From positions 2,570,541 through 2,634,540 of the forward strand of contig NZ_KE356561.1 in assembly GCF_000415985.1 (NCBI RefSeq): a stretch of 64,000 bases of DNA. Direction: 5' to 3'. Origin of the DNA: Haloquadratum walsbyi J07HQW2 (GTDB lineage: Archaea; Halobacteriota; Halobacteria; Halobacteriales; Haloferacaceae). Numbering within the stretch: position 1 is the first letter of the stretch; every line of letters starts with the position of its first letter. Of this stretch, positions 20,347 to 29,201 are shown one piece after another. The notes beneath the pieces were generated by a model, which was not told where the DNA came from, ran no database searches, and saw only the letters and a program-made list of their open reading frames with translations. The position numbers were made by a program, and so were the translations under genes.

Positions 20347-21105
20347 CTATCCAATGTAGCGAAGGTCATCATCAGCCGGCATTCCCTGTTGCTGTCCTTG
20401 CATTTGTTGTATCTTTTCGACGACCTCTTTCATCTCCTCCGCGCGCTCTTCAAGAGACTCATATCCAACTTCAAATCCAACAACGGTTTCGAGTACCTCC
20501 AAGACAGCTTGTGCGCTTGTTGGGTCAACTAAGTACCCACTTGTCTCGCCCATCAAGCATGCTGCTGATAGTCCACGTCGCTCACCTAACCCGAGTAATA
20601 ACCCGCTAACACCAATAATACCGCCTGCTGGTTCACCCTCACGAAACTCAACACCAGCGTCATCCAACGGGTCAATTCCAGCGTCAGTGGCAACCGCTCC
20701 GAGCACGTCCGGCTCTTCAACGAGTTCACCCGTCGGGACACCTCCAAGTGCATATACCGACTTAACACCCATATCTTCAGCAATATCTAAGAAGGTATCA
20801 GTAAGATGATAATGACCACCATGCGATTGCGCTTGATGATCTCCCGTCAGAATAAGAAGGTCCTGTCCATCGGCGGACACAGCATAGAACGATGCATGAG
20901 CTAATTCTGTGATACCATTATCATCAACGGTTACCTGCGGTGGAAATTCATCAGCGTACACTCGGGTGAGTTCCTCTGAGTCAAACTCTTCAATCAGATG
21001 TTCAACAGCGAGTTTCCCAACATGACCCACGCCTGGTAACCCCTCGACAAGCACTGGGTCGCGAAGCATTGCGTCCCCGACTGTCTCAATCTCAATATCC
21101 TCCAT
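20347..21105 (-). CDS. PAC2 family protein (proteasome assembly chaperone-like)
   Basis: 252-residue protein of the PAC2/COG2047 family, related to chaperones for 20S proteasome assembly; its archaeal role is not established. The conserved core includes VLVEGLPGVGHVGKLAVEHL, YADEFPPQV, LLILTGDHQAQS and GVYALGG-like VYALGGVPTGE. The C-terminal helix ends in a Gln/Met-rich stretch (IQQMQGQQQGMP) and then DLRYIG, similar to HbYX-like tails only loosely. The ATG at 21105 (MEDIEIETVG) is chosen; an upstream extension would overlap nop10. It is the last gene of the translation cluster, 4 bp after nop10. Confidence 0.85.
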   Translation of the reverse strand: MEDIEIETVGDAMLRDPVLVEGLPGVGHVGKLAVEHLIEEFDSEELTRVYADEFPPQVTVDDNGITELAHASFYAVSADGQDLLILTGDHQAQSHGGHYHLTDTFLDIAEDMGVKSVYALGGVPTGELVEEPDVLGAVATDAGIDPLDDAGVEFREGEPAGGIIGVSGLLLGLGERRGLSAACLMGETSGYLVDPTSAQAVLEVLETVVGFEVGYESLEERAEEMKEVVEKIQQMQGQQQGMPADDDLRYIG

Positions 21106-21109
21106 GTCC

Positions 21110-21292
21110 TCACTGGCGGACGCGCTGTTTAAGAGCGCGTCGGTACTCACCATGTGCGTCTGTTGGGTCAAATGGCGCTGGTGCAGTATTTTCTGTTGAT
21201 GCGTCACATCTCGGACAGTTATCAGCGAGCGTATACACCGGTTGTTCGTGATTTTCTTTCCAACGTGTGCATACGTTAATATCAGATTTCAT
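21110..21292 (-). CDS. nop10: H/ACA ribonucleoprotein protein Nop10
   Basis: 60-residue subunit of the H/ACA RNP that makes pseudouridine in rRNA. The short protein has a CPRC zinc-ribbon half site (the second Cys pair is lost, as in many homologues), then the diagnostic TxxxxPAPFDPTDAHGEYRRALK segment. It lies between aif2a and the PAC2 gene in the order conserved across archaea, and its stop is 4 bp before the PAC2 start. This gene is easily missed because a longer PAC2 frame runs over it. Confidence 0.93.
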   Translation of the reverse strand: MKSDINVCTRWKENHEQPVYTLADNCPRCDASTENTAPAPFDPTDAHGEYRRALKQRVRQ

Positions 21293-21418
21293 CTATTATA
21301 CTCTCCTTATGATACTGAATAATCAGTATGTATGTTACCTATGGTCATTGGATGCAGTTTAAAAAATATATATCCAGGGTACTTCAGCTAGGTATCCCTT
21401 ACGGCTAGGGTACGTTAT

Positions 21419-22219
21419 CTACTCCTCATCAGAGCGTCGTTCACGATGATATTCTGTAGTTCCACCATCGGTAAGTGCAGTCTGTGCGCGACCAGCAGCC
21501 TCCTCAAGCGCACCCTCCGCTGTCTTATAATCCGGAGCTTCAACGCGAATTCGGTATTCTGGCGCCCCAACATAAGTAACGTCTAGGTCAATCTCATCGC
21601 CAACGGTCTGTGAGTCACCCTCTGCAGCTTGAAGTGCAGATTGCACCTCATCAACTCCATTACCAACTGGACATTCAAGATCAACGTAGCCAGTGACTGT
21701 CACGTACGGAACAGAGACATTTTGACGTGCAGTCTCAACAATTGCAGCAATCTCCTCATTATCGAGTTCAACGCCGTCTAATGCTTCAGTTCCGTGGATC
21801 GCTGCCTGCTCGAAGCTTGTATATAGACTTTCAAATTCAGCAAGCAACGCGTTTGCAACAGCAGTGTATCGTTCATCATCGATATCCTCACCGAACGCAA
21901 TTTCCATCCAGTTATCGGCTTTTTGCTCGTTTTTCCACTCCTGGATTGTTTCTTTACGCTGATGATCATTGACATCTTTTACAGAGAGATCAATCTGTTG
22001 TGCACTCTCATCAACCTCAAGTACTTTTGCAACGACCGTCTGCCCTTCACGTACATGATCACGGACATTTTTGATCCATCCGCTTGCGACTTCGCTAATA
22101 TGACAGAGCCCACGTTTGTCCGCATACTCTTCAAGATCAACAAAGACACCGAAATCTGCAATCTCATCGACTTCCCCGACGACAAGTTCCCCAGACTCAG
22201 GCCATCCAGTATACTTCAT
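21419..22219 (-). CDS. Translation initiation factor 2 subunit alpha
   Basis: Alpha subunit of aIF2, the factor bringing initiator Met-tRNA to the small subunit. The 266-residue protein has the usual three parts: an S1/OB domain at about 10-85 ([20 protein letters not shown] and [16 protein letters not shown]), a helical domain at 90-175, and a C-terminal alpha-beta domain that binds the gamma subunit. The sequence lacks the eukaryotic-type regulatory Ser context, as is normal in archaea. It is third in the rpl44e-rps27e-aif2a-nop10-PAC2 cluster. Confidence 0.95.
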   Translation of the reverse strand: MKYTGWPESGELVVGEVDEIADFGVFVDLEEYADKRGLCHISEVASGWIKNVRDHVREGQTVVAKVLEVDESAQQIDLSVKDVNDHQRKETIQEWKNEQKADNWMEIAFGEDIDDERYTAVANALLAEFESLYTSFEQAAIHGTEALDGVELDNEEIAAIVETARQNVSVPYVTVTGYVDLECPVGNGVDEVQSALQAAEGDSQTVGDEIDLDVTYVGAPEYRIRVEAPDYKTAEGALEEAAGRAQTALTDGGTTEYHRERRSDEE

Positions 22220-22314
22220 ATCTAAATATAGATGTCTAGGCGTTTATTTGTATTCGTTTTCGTGTCTATCTTCCGTTACAACCGTTTACTTGATTGGATA
22301 CGGTTTAAGAAAAA

Positions 22315-22542
22315 TTATGAATCTGCGTCAGCGGCGCCATCATCTACACGCGCAATTGCGTTTTCAGCCGAGCGCCGTTCAACGGTCTCAATCACTTCGC
22401 CATTGAATTCGGCGTCACCACCTGTCGGTGTTGCGAGCGTTGTCCCACACACGGCACAGTTGACAACGGTTGATGCCTTTCCAAAGATAACTTGCTCATT
22501 GTTGCAGTCTGGACACTGCAGTTGATAGAAATTTCCTGCCAT
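22315..22542 (-). CDS. rps27e: 30S ribosomal protein S27e
   Basis: 75-residue small-subunit protein with one C4 zinc ribbon: CPDCNNEQ and, after a FGKASTVVNC strand, CAVCG. An acidic tail (VDDGAADADS) is typical of halophilic ribosomal proteins. The start codon is 3 bp after the rpl44e stop, so translation is probably coupled. All four cysteines needed for zinc are present. Confidence 0.95.
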   Translation of the reverse strand: MAGNFYQLQCPDCNNEQVIFGKASTVVNCAVCGTTLATPTGGDAEFNGEVIETVERRSAENAIARVDDGAADADS

Positions 22543-22545
22543 TGC

Positions 22546-22827
22546 TTACTCCTGAAATCGTAGACGACCAGCACGCCATCCTTCTCTCATATGCGCTTTT
22601 CCACAGTCTGAGCAGATATATTTCAAATGTGTCTTTTTTGTTGGTTTATCGCCACCAGGAACCTTTGAGAACTTTCCGGCATTTCCAATTGTTGATTTTC
22701 CACGACGCGTCTGTCGTGCATTCCATTTCATACCAGTCGAACGACCTGTTCGAACCTTCTCAACTTCATGTTCATGATGAGTATCACAATGTGGACAATA
22801 TGTGTTGAATCGGCGTGGCATTTCCAT
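22546..22827 (-). CDS. rpl44e: 50S ribosomal protein L44e
   Basis: 93-residue large-subunit protein near the E site. It starts [20 protein letters not shown], carries the C4 zinc ribbon (CPHC at 11-14 and CSDCGKAH near 74), the [14 protein letters not shown] core and ends [11 protein letters not shown], closely like the Haloarcula protein. First gene of the translation cluster; its promoter must lie between 22828 and the divergent gene at 22947. Confidence 0.96.
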   Translation of the reverse strand: MEMPRRFNTYCPHCDTHHEHEVEKVRTGRSTGMKWNARQTRRGKSTIGNAGKFSKVPGGDKPTKKTHLKYICSDCGKAHMREGWRAGRLRFQE

Positions 22828-22946
22828 AAGTATCTACCTTATCTTTAGAATGCTATCACCAGTTAAAACCCGTTTGGTTCGCTCTGAGCCGGTGCGATTG
22901 GATTATCTCCGAAGCCGTTAAGCCCTGAGTTTGCTAACGAGAGAAT

Positions 22947-23204
22947 ATGAAGAAACTCATTATTCGGGGAAATCTGGGTATTCACCGCGGGGCAGAACTC
23001 AAAGTTGACGGTGAGGAAGTTGTTTGTTTTGCGATTGATAAACAAGGGGATTATCATGGACCTAGTAGACCACAACTGTGGTGCACTGTCGGCACTGAGG
23101 ACGAACGCGAGACGTTTGAGAAGCGACAATACGTCCCACACTTTCTTGATGTCGTTGCTGTTGATGCAGAAGCGATTACTGTACTTTCTGAACCAGACAC
23201 ATGA
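22947..23204 (+). CDS. Conserved small haloarchaeal protein (HAH_0734-like)
   Basis: 85 residues, function unknown. The sequence KLIIRGNLGIHRGA, a run QLWCTVGTEDERETFEKR and the HFLDVVAVDA end resemble a family found across haloarchaea beside the rpl44e cluster. It is probably a compact all-beta fold with no membrane segment; the single pair of Cys (FAIDKQ-adjacent VVCF and LWCT) could be metal-binding but no motif is complete. It is divergent from rpl44e and convergent with the DUF2298 gene, whose stop is 4 bp away. Confidence 0.82.
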   Translation: MKKLIIRGNLGIHRGAELKVDGEEVVCFAIDKQGDYHGPSRPQLWCTVGTEDERETFEKRQYVPHFLDVVAVDAEAITVLSEPDT

Positions 23205-23208
23205 CACG

Positions 23209-25698
23209 TCAAGACGAAATCTCTGATTGGTCAACAGCATAAATAGTGACATTCCCCGAGCGATGTGCGACAGACACACAATTCATTGTGAACGATATAT
23301 CATCATACCGGGCGTGTTCGCTCGGTCCGACCCAAATATAGGTAATATTGTATTTATTGAATAGTGCAATCCGAGTGGATGCGTTTGCGGTATACATTGA
23401 GTCGACATCGGCGACACGATCGCGGTAAACAGCCCGTCCACGGTATCCAACTTCATGACTCCACCCGGCGACAGTTGGTACACCCGTGAGGCTTGCAGCT
23501 GGGTTGGCATTCCAACTATATGTTGCTCGTGATCGCGAGTCATCATGATATCGCGTTGTTCCAGGCGCTTCCAGTAATATTGGCTGTCCGCGACGGGTAT
23601 CAACCCAATTAATTGCCTCTGCTTCACTTGGATGTGCCCGATCAACGAATTCAGTTGCATCAAGCGTTGGTCCACCTGGCGGTGGACCCGCAGCGATGTG
23701 CCCCCCGACTGCAAGCATCCCATACATACTTGTGCTGATAATAAGACACGCAATTACGATGCTAATTATAATCCGATTTAATGATCTTAGTGAATTGATC
23801 GAACGTGATATCGGCGAATCTGTCTGTGTTGTCGCTGCCGATATGTCTGATTTGGCTGATGATTGCTCTACCGTTGACGTTGATGAGTTTGACAATACTG
23901 TATTTCGCTGACGCAACCCTGGGATTGCAACGCCCATCGCTGTTGCCCACAGTACCCACACCTGTGCATATGTTTTAAATACTGTGTTCATACGACCCGG
24001 ACCGGCTTGCTCGTTAAGATAGATGATCTCAACCAGCGTGATCAACCCTGCACCACCAATTATCAACACTGCTTCGTATCCAACTGTCCGCGTTACCCGC
24101 GCACCAATCCACGCCGCAATGAGCACCGGCAGTGTAATAATTACCACTGGCAACTCTAGTAACCAAATAAGCCCAGTGAACACTACCACTGCCAGAATCA
24201 CACCAGCGAATACACGTGTTCTACTCCGAGAATCAGTAGCTACCTCATCGACTATTCGTGTATAGAGATATCCACCGATTCCGACGACAAATGCACCGTG
24301 GACAAGAAACAGTCCTGCGATGCTGCTTCGCATCGCCGGTTCAAGAAGCTCAATAGAACGCTGTCCACTCCCGGCTGCTGTATCAAAAAGAAACGGTGCT
24401 GCAAACCCTGCTGCGATACCACCACTAACGATCGTAATTCCAATAGTCCACCCAATTCGAGTGCTCTCCTGGTATATTTGACCGACGTAAGAATTAACCG
24501 CTGTATCCGTTATTTCGACTATGCCTCTCCGTAGTTTTTGATACCAAGGGAATAGTGTTACTGGCTGAGCGGGTGTGATAAGAATAGCGAGACCACCAAC
24601 TGCAATGACACTCGGAAAACTCCATGTATTCTGGACTGCCTGCCATGCGGCAGTGAGTGGTATAGCTCCGAACACGAGTGCTTGTCTCCGCCGTCGTTGA
24701 GACTCCGGTGTTCGATAATACGCGTATCCAAGCCCAACCGCAAGTAAGAGTGTTTGTGTACTCAGCATATGGGCATGTAAATCGCCGTTTAGCCATGCAA
24801 AAAGTGGAAATTCATTTATTGTTCCATCAATAATGCGAGAGGCATCCCAATAGCTGAACGACTGTAATGCAGTATCAATATTCTGTATTGAATCATCTGT
24901 CTGTTGTGCGATGACCCCTACAACCTGCTGTTCTAATGACTGTGGCAGTGCAGCAACCACAACTCGAGCGGGCGTCAGCAAGTTTCCGGCAATTCCAACG
25001 AAAAAAGCCCCTGCCGTCCCGGCGACTCGACGTGCATGCCCGTTTGTTTCCGCGATTGTGCCACTAATTTCGAAGGCGGCTGTCACAACTGTTGCGTAGT
25101 ATCCTGCAAGTGCAATGTTATATGCGAACCGAGGCGGTGTCTCAGTTAGCCATGCAAGAAGTGTCGTCGTCAAATGACCACCATAATAATATTTCACTGG
25201 TTCCCCAGCGAACCAGAAGTCACTCGGCGGAAGCGATGATGACCGTGATAGCGTCTTCAATAATCCAAAATCAAGGAACTTCTCGCCACCAACTGGAATT
25301 ACAGCTGGATCAAACGCTCGAATGAGGATGATAAATGCAAATGAGAGTATGAAAACGAGTACAGTATCATAGACAGCCCACCGATTCGGATGTAGTGTTT
25401 GAATAAATTGTATCTGCATCTGTGCCCGTCGTTTGCGAAATTCGGTTAGGTCAATTGCAGCAAGTCCGGCAAGTATGCTAAGCAGTACAATGCCAGCAAC
25501 CAGTGCTGGGAGTCCCCATCCGCCAGGGAGCTGACCAATCCAGTATGCTGGAAGACTTATCAGTAACAATGCTATCGGAATTGCGAGTCCAGCGCCGCGA
25601 CTCCTCGTCGCTGGGAACAATCGAGCAGCAATCGGGAGTCCCAAAACGAATAATACCGCATAGACGATGAGCCATCGTGCAATGATGAAATACTCCAT
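23209..25698 (-). CDS. DUF2298 polytopic membrane protein (GT-C-like)
   Basis: 829-residue integral membrane protein with about 15-18 hydrophobic segments. It matches the DUF2298 family (named YYY for its tyrosine motif): residues near 165-175 read VKYYYGGHLTTTLLAW, after a first loop with FDPAVIPVGGEKFLDFGLLK and SDFWFAGEP. This family belongs to the GT-C fold group, so a sugar transfer from a polyprenyl-phosphate sugar on the outer face is plausible but unproven. The C-terminal soluble part (about 690-829) contains INWVDTRRGQPILLEAPG and a TRIALFNKYNITYIWVGP block. It is divergent from a GT2-gtrA pair, supporting a joint role in surface glycosylation. Confidence 0.9.
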   Translation of the reverse strand: MEYFIIARWLIVYAVLFVLGLPIAARLFPATRSRGAGLAIPIALLLISLPAYWIGQLPGGWGLPALVAGIVLLSILAGLAAIDLTEFRKRRAQMQIQFIQTLHPNRWAVYDTVLVFILSFAFIILIRAFDPAVIPVGGEKFLDFGLLKTLSRSSSLPPSDFWFAGEPVKYYYGGHLTTTLLAWLTETPPRFAYNIALAGYYATVVTAAFEISGTIAETNGHARRVAGTAGAFFVGIAGNLLTPARVVVAALPQSLEQQVVGVIAQQTDDSIQNIDTALQSFSYWDASRIIDGTINEFPLFAWLNGDLHAHMLSTQTLLLAVGLGYAYYRTPESQRRRRQALVFGAIPLTAAWQAVQNTWSFPSVIAVGGLAILITPAQPVTLFPWYQKLRRGIVEITDTAVNSYVGQIYQESTRIGWTIGITIVSGGIAAGFAAPFLFDTAAGSGQRSIELLEPAMRSSIAGLFLVHGAFVVGIGGYLYTRIVDEVATDSRSRTRVFAGVILAVVVFTGLIWLLELPVVIITLPVLIAAWIGARVTRTVGYEAVLIIGGAGLITLVEIIYLNEQAGPGRMNTVFKTYAQVWVLWATAMGVAIPGLRQRNTVLSNSSTSTVEQSSAKSDISAATTQTDSPISRSINSLRSLNRIIISIVIACLIISTSMYGMLAVGGHIAAGPPPGGPTLDATEFVDRAHPSEAEAINWVDTRRGQPILLEAPGTTRYHDDSRSRATYSWNANPAASLTGVPTVAGWSHEVGYRGRAVYRDRVADVDSMYTANASTRIALFNKYNITYIWVGPSEHARYDDISFTMNCVSVAHRSGNVTIYAVDQSEISS

Positions 25699-26049
25699 CA
25701 GCTGTGGGATGGATAGTGTGGTTGCATATCAGTGATTGATGTTATCTTGAATATCATTTGTCCTAATCAACACCTTCGCCTAACGTATACTCAATCAGTC
25801 GTCAGATGTCAAACAGTATTGCATTTTTGTGTTTCTATCTATCTTTGGCATTCATATTTCATCTGATACGGGGAGACCAACACATCCTAACTCATTGACG
25901 ATCGCCTTTCCAGCTAAAATCTCTCCTGTCCACACTCATAATTTCGATTACTATATTTAATTTTGATAGCCAGTTTGAGTGATTATTGTCTTTTATTCTG
26001 CTTTCGTTTGGAGAACGGGTTCTTTTTTACATCACCGGGGATATTGCAC
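25699..26049. other. 351-bp divergent promoter region
   Basis: AT-rich gap between the DUF2298 gene and the GT2 gene. TATATTTAATTTTG near 25952 is the best TATA-like stretch for the rightward unit. No ORF, repeat or stem-loop stands out. A longer in-frame start of the GT2 gene at 25963 exists but reads through non-conserved sequence. Confidence 0.45.
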
Positions 26050-27105
26050 ATGATGACTCGCTCTATCGGGATTGTCATCCCGGCTTATCAGCCTGATCCC
26101 GAACGTCTCACCTCATATCTTCAACAGCTCGATTCACAGGTGACACCATCACCAGCCGTCCTCCGGATTGAGCTTGATGATCCATCTTCATCATTACTCA
26201 ATCAACTTTATTCACGACTTTCGAATGTGATATTTACTGCATCTGTTGAAATTGCAATTGCTGACACCCGTCGAGGCAAAGGGGCAGCAATTACTGCTGG
26301 ATTCGAACGGCTATGTGCGTGCACAAATACAACGGCGAGTTCAACAACAACCACAATTACGAACAGTAGCGATATGAGCGAGAGGATGGATATTGACTCG
26401 GGGTCCGGTGAAAGCACAAATGTGACAATCAATATGACAACATCGCCTCCCGCCTCAACTATTGACGTACTCGCATTTGTGGATGCAGATGGCAGCACAC
26501 CGGCGTCATCTTTTGAGACTGTTTTAGGAGCTATTATTAACGATGACGCCGATGTTGCGGCGGGCTCACGGCGGCATCCATCGGCTGACGTTGCCGCACA
26601 TCAGACACTTGGTCGAAGATATCTTGGCGATGGTTTCGCATGGCTTGCCCGTCGGTTTCTTGATGAGCAACTATACGATTATCAATGCGGTGCAAAGGCG
26701 ATAACGACAGATGCATGGCAGGCAGTTCGTTCGCACATATATGCCACTGGATTTGCTTGGGACATCGAGTTGCTTGCAATCAGCAGCGGGCTTGGTTATC
26801 ATATTGCTGAGGTTCCCGTCTGCTGGAAAGATCAGCCTGGATCCACTGTTTCACCCTTGCGGACAGCACTTCGACTTGGTCGTGCGCTTGTTACAGCCCG
26901 ACATCGTACACGAGTCCTCGCTCATAATCCAGTTCACCAACTTCTTGCATCAATCGAAACATCATCGCAACCGGTCATTGACTCAGTTGCCACATCTGAG
27001 CCAACCAGATTGAGTGAAACAGCAACTGCTGTGAAAATAAATCCTGAGGTGGATGTGAATGTTAATATCGACACAAATGATCAAAATTCGATTGAGGCAG
27101 GGTAA
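26050..27105 (+). CDS. GT2 family glycosyltransferase (dolichyl-phosphate sugar synthase type)
   Basis: Likely transfers a sugar from a nucleotide sugar to a polyprenyl phosphate on the inner membrane face. The 351-residue protein has GIVIPAYQPD at the start, DTRRGKGAAITAGF, the metal-binding DAD in LAFVDADGST, AGSRRHPSADV, and the DYQCGAKAITTDAW and AWDIELLAI motifs typical of dolichyl-phosphate glucose/mannose synthases. No membrane helices follow. A 45-residue Ser/Thr/Met-rich insertion (about residues 95-140) interrupts the Rossmann half just before the DAD strand. The start at 26050 is preferred to 25963 by conservation. The gtrA gene begins 2 bp after its stop. Confidence 0.9.
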   Translation: MMTRSIGIVIPAYQPDPERLTSYLQQLDSQVTPSPAVLRIELDDPSSSLLNQLYSRLSNVIFTASVEIAIADTRRGKGAAITAGFERLCACTNTTASSTTTTITNSSDMSERMDIDSGSGESTNVTINMTTSPPASTIDVLAFVDADGSTPASSFETVLGAIINDDADVAAGSRRHPSADVAAHQTLGRRYLGDGFAWLARRFLDEQLYDYQCGAKAITTDAWQAVRSHIYATGFAWDIELLAISSGLGYHIAEVPVCWKDQPGSTVSPLRTALRLGRALVTARHRTRVLAHNPVHQLLASIETSSQPVIDSVATSEPTRLSETATAVKINPEVDVNVNIDTNDQNSIEAG

Positions 27106-27107
27106 GA

Positions 27108-27563
27108 ATGGACTGGAGTCGCGGTATCGTCGATGCGCTTTTTTCTCGCATTCGGTTCGGCAAATTTGTTTCTGTCGGTGCCCTTGGGGCGGTCTTCGAT
27201 ATCATGACGACCACAGCGCTCATCGTCATCTTTGATTTACTTGATGAGTATGCCAAACTTGTCGGAGCAGAGATTGCGATCATCGTCATGTTTGCGGTAA
27301 ATGAACGATGGACCTTCGCAGATATTGGTTCCCCGGGAGTTCTTCCAACAATCAGTCGGTTTATCCGCTCAAATCTTGTTAGAAGTGGTGGCTTAGCCGT
27401 TCAATTTGTTATTGTTCGTGCGCTTCGACAGCTTGAAATTACGATAATCATCGCTGGATTTGACATTTGGCAACTCATTCCGATTCCAATCGCGATTGCA
27501 AGTTCACTCGGATTAAATTATATTGCAGAAAGTCTGCTTACATGGCGTGTTATACAATCATAG
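27108..27563 (+). CDS. GtrA family membrane protein
   Basis: 151 residues with four predicted transmembrane helices, matching the GtrA/DPMS_TM family of small proteins thought to help flip or hold polyprenyl-linked sugars. The first helix follows FGKFVSVGALGAVFDIMTTT, and NERWTF is the family motif after helix 2. The last segment reads LGLNYIAESLLTWR. It is translationally coupled to the GT2 gene (2-bp spacing), the usual GT2-gtrA pairing. The transported lipid-linked sugar is unknown. Confidence 0.9.
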   Translation: MDWSRGIVDALFSRIRFGKFVSVGALGAVFDIMTTTALIVIFDLLDEYAKLVGAEIAIIVMFAVNERWTFADIGSPGVLPTISRFIRSNLVRSGGLAVQFVIVRALRQLEITIIIAGFDIWQLIPIPIAIASSLGLNYIAESLLTWRVIQS

Positions 27564-27632
27564 ATCGAGGGCAAACTACCACACAACAGCCGAAACACAA
27601 TCCTTAACAGGATAGCTGAACTTTTTTTAATT

Positions 27633-27707
27633 AGCGGGATGGGATAGCCAGGAGATTCCGCCGGGCTCATAACCCGGAGATCGGTAGTTCAAATCTACCT
27701 CCCGCTA
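27633..27707 (+). tRNA. Initiator tRNA-Met (CAT)
   Basis: 75-nt cloverleaf. The acceptor stem AGCGGGA pairs with TCCCGCT, the anticodon loop CTCATAA carries CAT, and the T arm contains GTTCAAATC. It has both archaeal initiator hallmarks: an A1-U72 pair and three consecutive G-C pairs (GGG/CCC) at the foot of the anticodon stem. The discriminator is A and CCA is not encoded. No intron. A T7 run follows. Confidence 0.95.
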
Positions 27708-27714
27708 TTTTTTT
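27708..27714 (+). terminator. T7 terminator after tRNA-Met
   Basis: TTTTTTT directly after the discriminator base, as expected for a single-gene archaeal tRNA transcript. Confidence 0.65.
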
Positions 27715-27795
27715 CAACATTCTATATCCATTCTGTCCGCATCTGTGATTGATACATGGATGTTACACAGAGGATGTCTTTCCGTCAATTGAGTA

Positions 27796-28206
27796 TCAGA
27801 ACCCAATCTGACTTCCTGAAGAGAGGTCACGGTCCCCGGAAAGCCCCTGCTCAGCCTCGTCCCATGCATCATCCGTGAGATAAACGTCTCCATCGGTGAC
27901 TGTTATTTCAAAGGTATCTAACACAGCTCCCTCACACGGTCCAAAATCACAGTGTCCGCTCGATTTCTCAAATGTTGCTCCGTGTTTCTGACAGACAACT
28001 GTTTCATCACGAATCAGTGCCCCTGATCCTGAATCAAGCCGGACATCACGCCAATGTGGACAGTAGTTCGTGTACGCAACAATTGTATCATCGGAAAGAC
28101 GTGTCAGAATTCCCTCTGTCGTGTCAAATCCTGCCGAAGCAGTAAACACGAGTGTCTCATCTTCCGATATATTATCACTCGCAGCAATTCGACATGAATT
28201 ATCCAT
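27796..28206 (-). CDS. Rieske [2Fe-2S] domain protein
   Basis: 136-residue soluble Rieske ferredoxin-like protein. Cluster ligands are visible as C49-P-H51 and C72-x2-H75 (CQKHGATFE), the two-Cys two-His pattern of the family. No membrane anchor or oxygenase catalytic domain is present, so it is a stand-alone electron carrier or a subunit of an unseen oxygenase. The stretch SSGHCDFGPCEG adds two further cysteines. It lies downstream of the pabC-like gene on the same strand, 71 bp away. The redox partner is unknown. Confidence 0.9.
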   Translation of the reverse strand: MDNSCRIAASDNISEDETLVFTASAGFDTTEGILTRLSDDTIVAYTNYCPHWRDVRLDSGSGALIRDETVVCQKHGATFEKSSGHCDFGPCEGAVLDTFEITVTDGDVYLTDDAWDEAEQGLSGDRDLSSGSQIGF

Positions 28207-28277
28207 CTATCGCCTATAAGATATGATTGAATTCAAACTTGGCGGTACCAATCACGTGAGTTTTAGCTAATAGGTTT

Positions 28278-29201
28278 TCAATTCTTGTTTGCCATTTCGT
28301 CAGCCGTACTGTAGTACTGTTCCTCGACGCGTTTTTGAAAAGATTGCTGGAGTAATGAAGTGAGTGGTCCGCTACCGATATCAATCCCATCAACGGTGTC
28401 AACTGGTCGAATTTCCCACGTTGTGTTTGTGACAAACGCTTCCTCAGCCTCTCGTAAATCATCAATATCAAACGTACCCTCATTGACTGGGATTTCTTCC
28501 TCAGCAGCAATCTCAAGGACAGTTGATCGAGTAATCCCTGGAAGCACTGACCCATCAAGAGCCGGTGTGCAAAGCCCGTTTCCGTCGATAAAAAAGATAT
28601 TACCAGTTGCACCCTCTGCAAGTTGTCCATCTGTATCAAGCATCACCGCCTCGTCGGCGTCACTCACACGTAATTCTGCTCGTGCAAGGATTCCGTTGAG
28701 ATAATTGTGCGTCTTTGCATGTGAAGGAAGCGCACGGTCTGAAATCCGCCGTGTCTTTACTGTTTGTAACGTTGCCGGACCGTCCCATACTGGGTCGCTG
28801 TTAACACCTCCACGAGACAATGGACTGGTTTGGACGACAACTGTCGGGTCAGTGACTGGGTCGGGATTTAATTTGCCCGGCTGTGCTCCTCGTGTGATTG
28901 AGAGCTTGACATACGCCTCATCAAGACCGTTTGCAGCGAGCGTTTCATCGATTCGGTTCTTGAGTGTTGTTCGTGAGAGTCCATGATCAAGTTTAATTGC
29001 TGTTGCGGAGTCTGCGAGTCGGTCAGCGTGTGCGTCCCACCGGAATATCTCACCACCATACGCTCGAAGTGTCTCGAAGACACCATCGCCATACATAAAC
29101 CCCCGATCACGGATGCTTACTGTGGCATCTGCCATTGGAACGAGCTCATCGTTGACGTGTGCGTATGTTGGAGAATCAGACCCAGAGCTATCGCGACTCA
29201 C
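28278..29201 (-). CDS. pabC: Class IV aminotransferase, aminodeoxychorismate lyase-like
   Basis: PLP enzyme of fold type IV, probably releasing p-aminobenzoate and pyruvate from aminodeoxychorismate in folate synthesis. Conserved blocks include VSIRDRGFMYGDGVFETLRAY, SHAKTHNYLNGILARAE (with the PLP Lys), DTDGQLAEGATGNIFFI and LPGITRSTVLEIA. A branched-chain aminotransferase role is the main alternative. I place the start at GTG 29201: it overlaps the upstream stop as GTGA and has GGAG about 12 bp before. An ATG at 29237 would overlap that gene by 40 bp. pabA/pabB do not lie next to it. Confidence 0.83.
   Translation of the reverse strand: MSRDSSGSDSPTYAHVNDELVPMADATVSIRDRGFMYGDGVFETLRAYGGEIFRWDAHADRLADSATAIKLDHGLSRTTLKNRIDETLAANGLDEAYVKLSITRGAQPGKLNPDPVTDPTVVVQTSPLSRGGVNSDPVWDGPATLQTVKTRRISDRALPSHAKTHNYLNGILARAELRVSDADEAVMLDTDGQLAEGATGNIFFIDGNGLCTPALDGSVLPGITRSTVLEIAAEEEIPVNEGTFDIDDLREAEEAFVTNTTWEIRPVDTVDGIDIGSGPLTSLLQQSFQKRVEEQYYSTADEMANKN

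Noticed and set aside
21110..21207. Longer start for the PAC2 gene at 21207
   Set aside because: The added residues lie out of frame over nop10, which is a well-supported gene, and the family normally starts at 21105.
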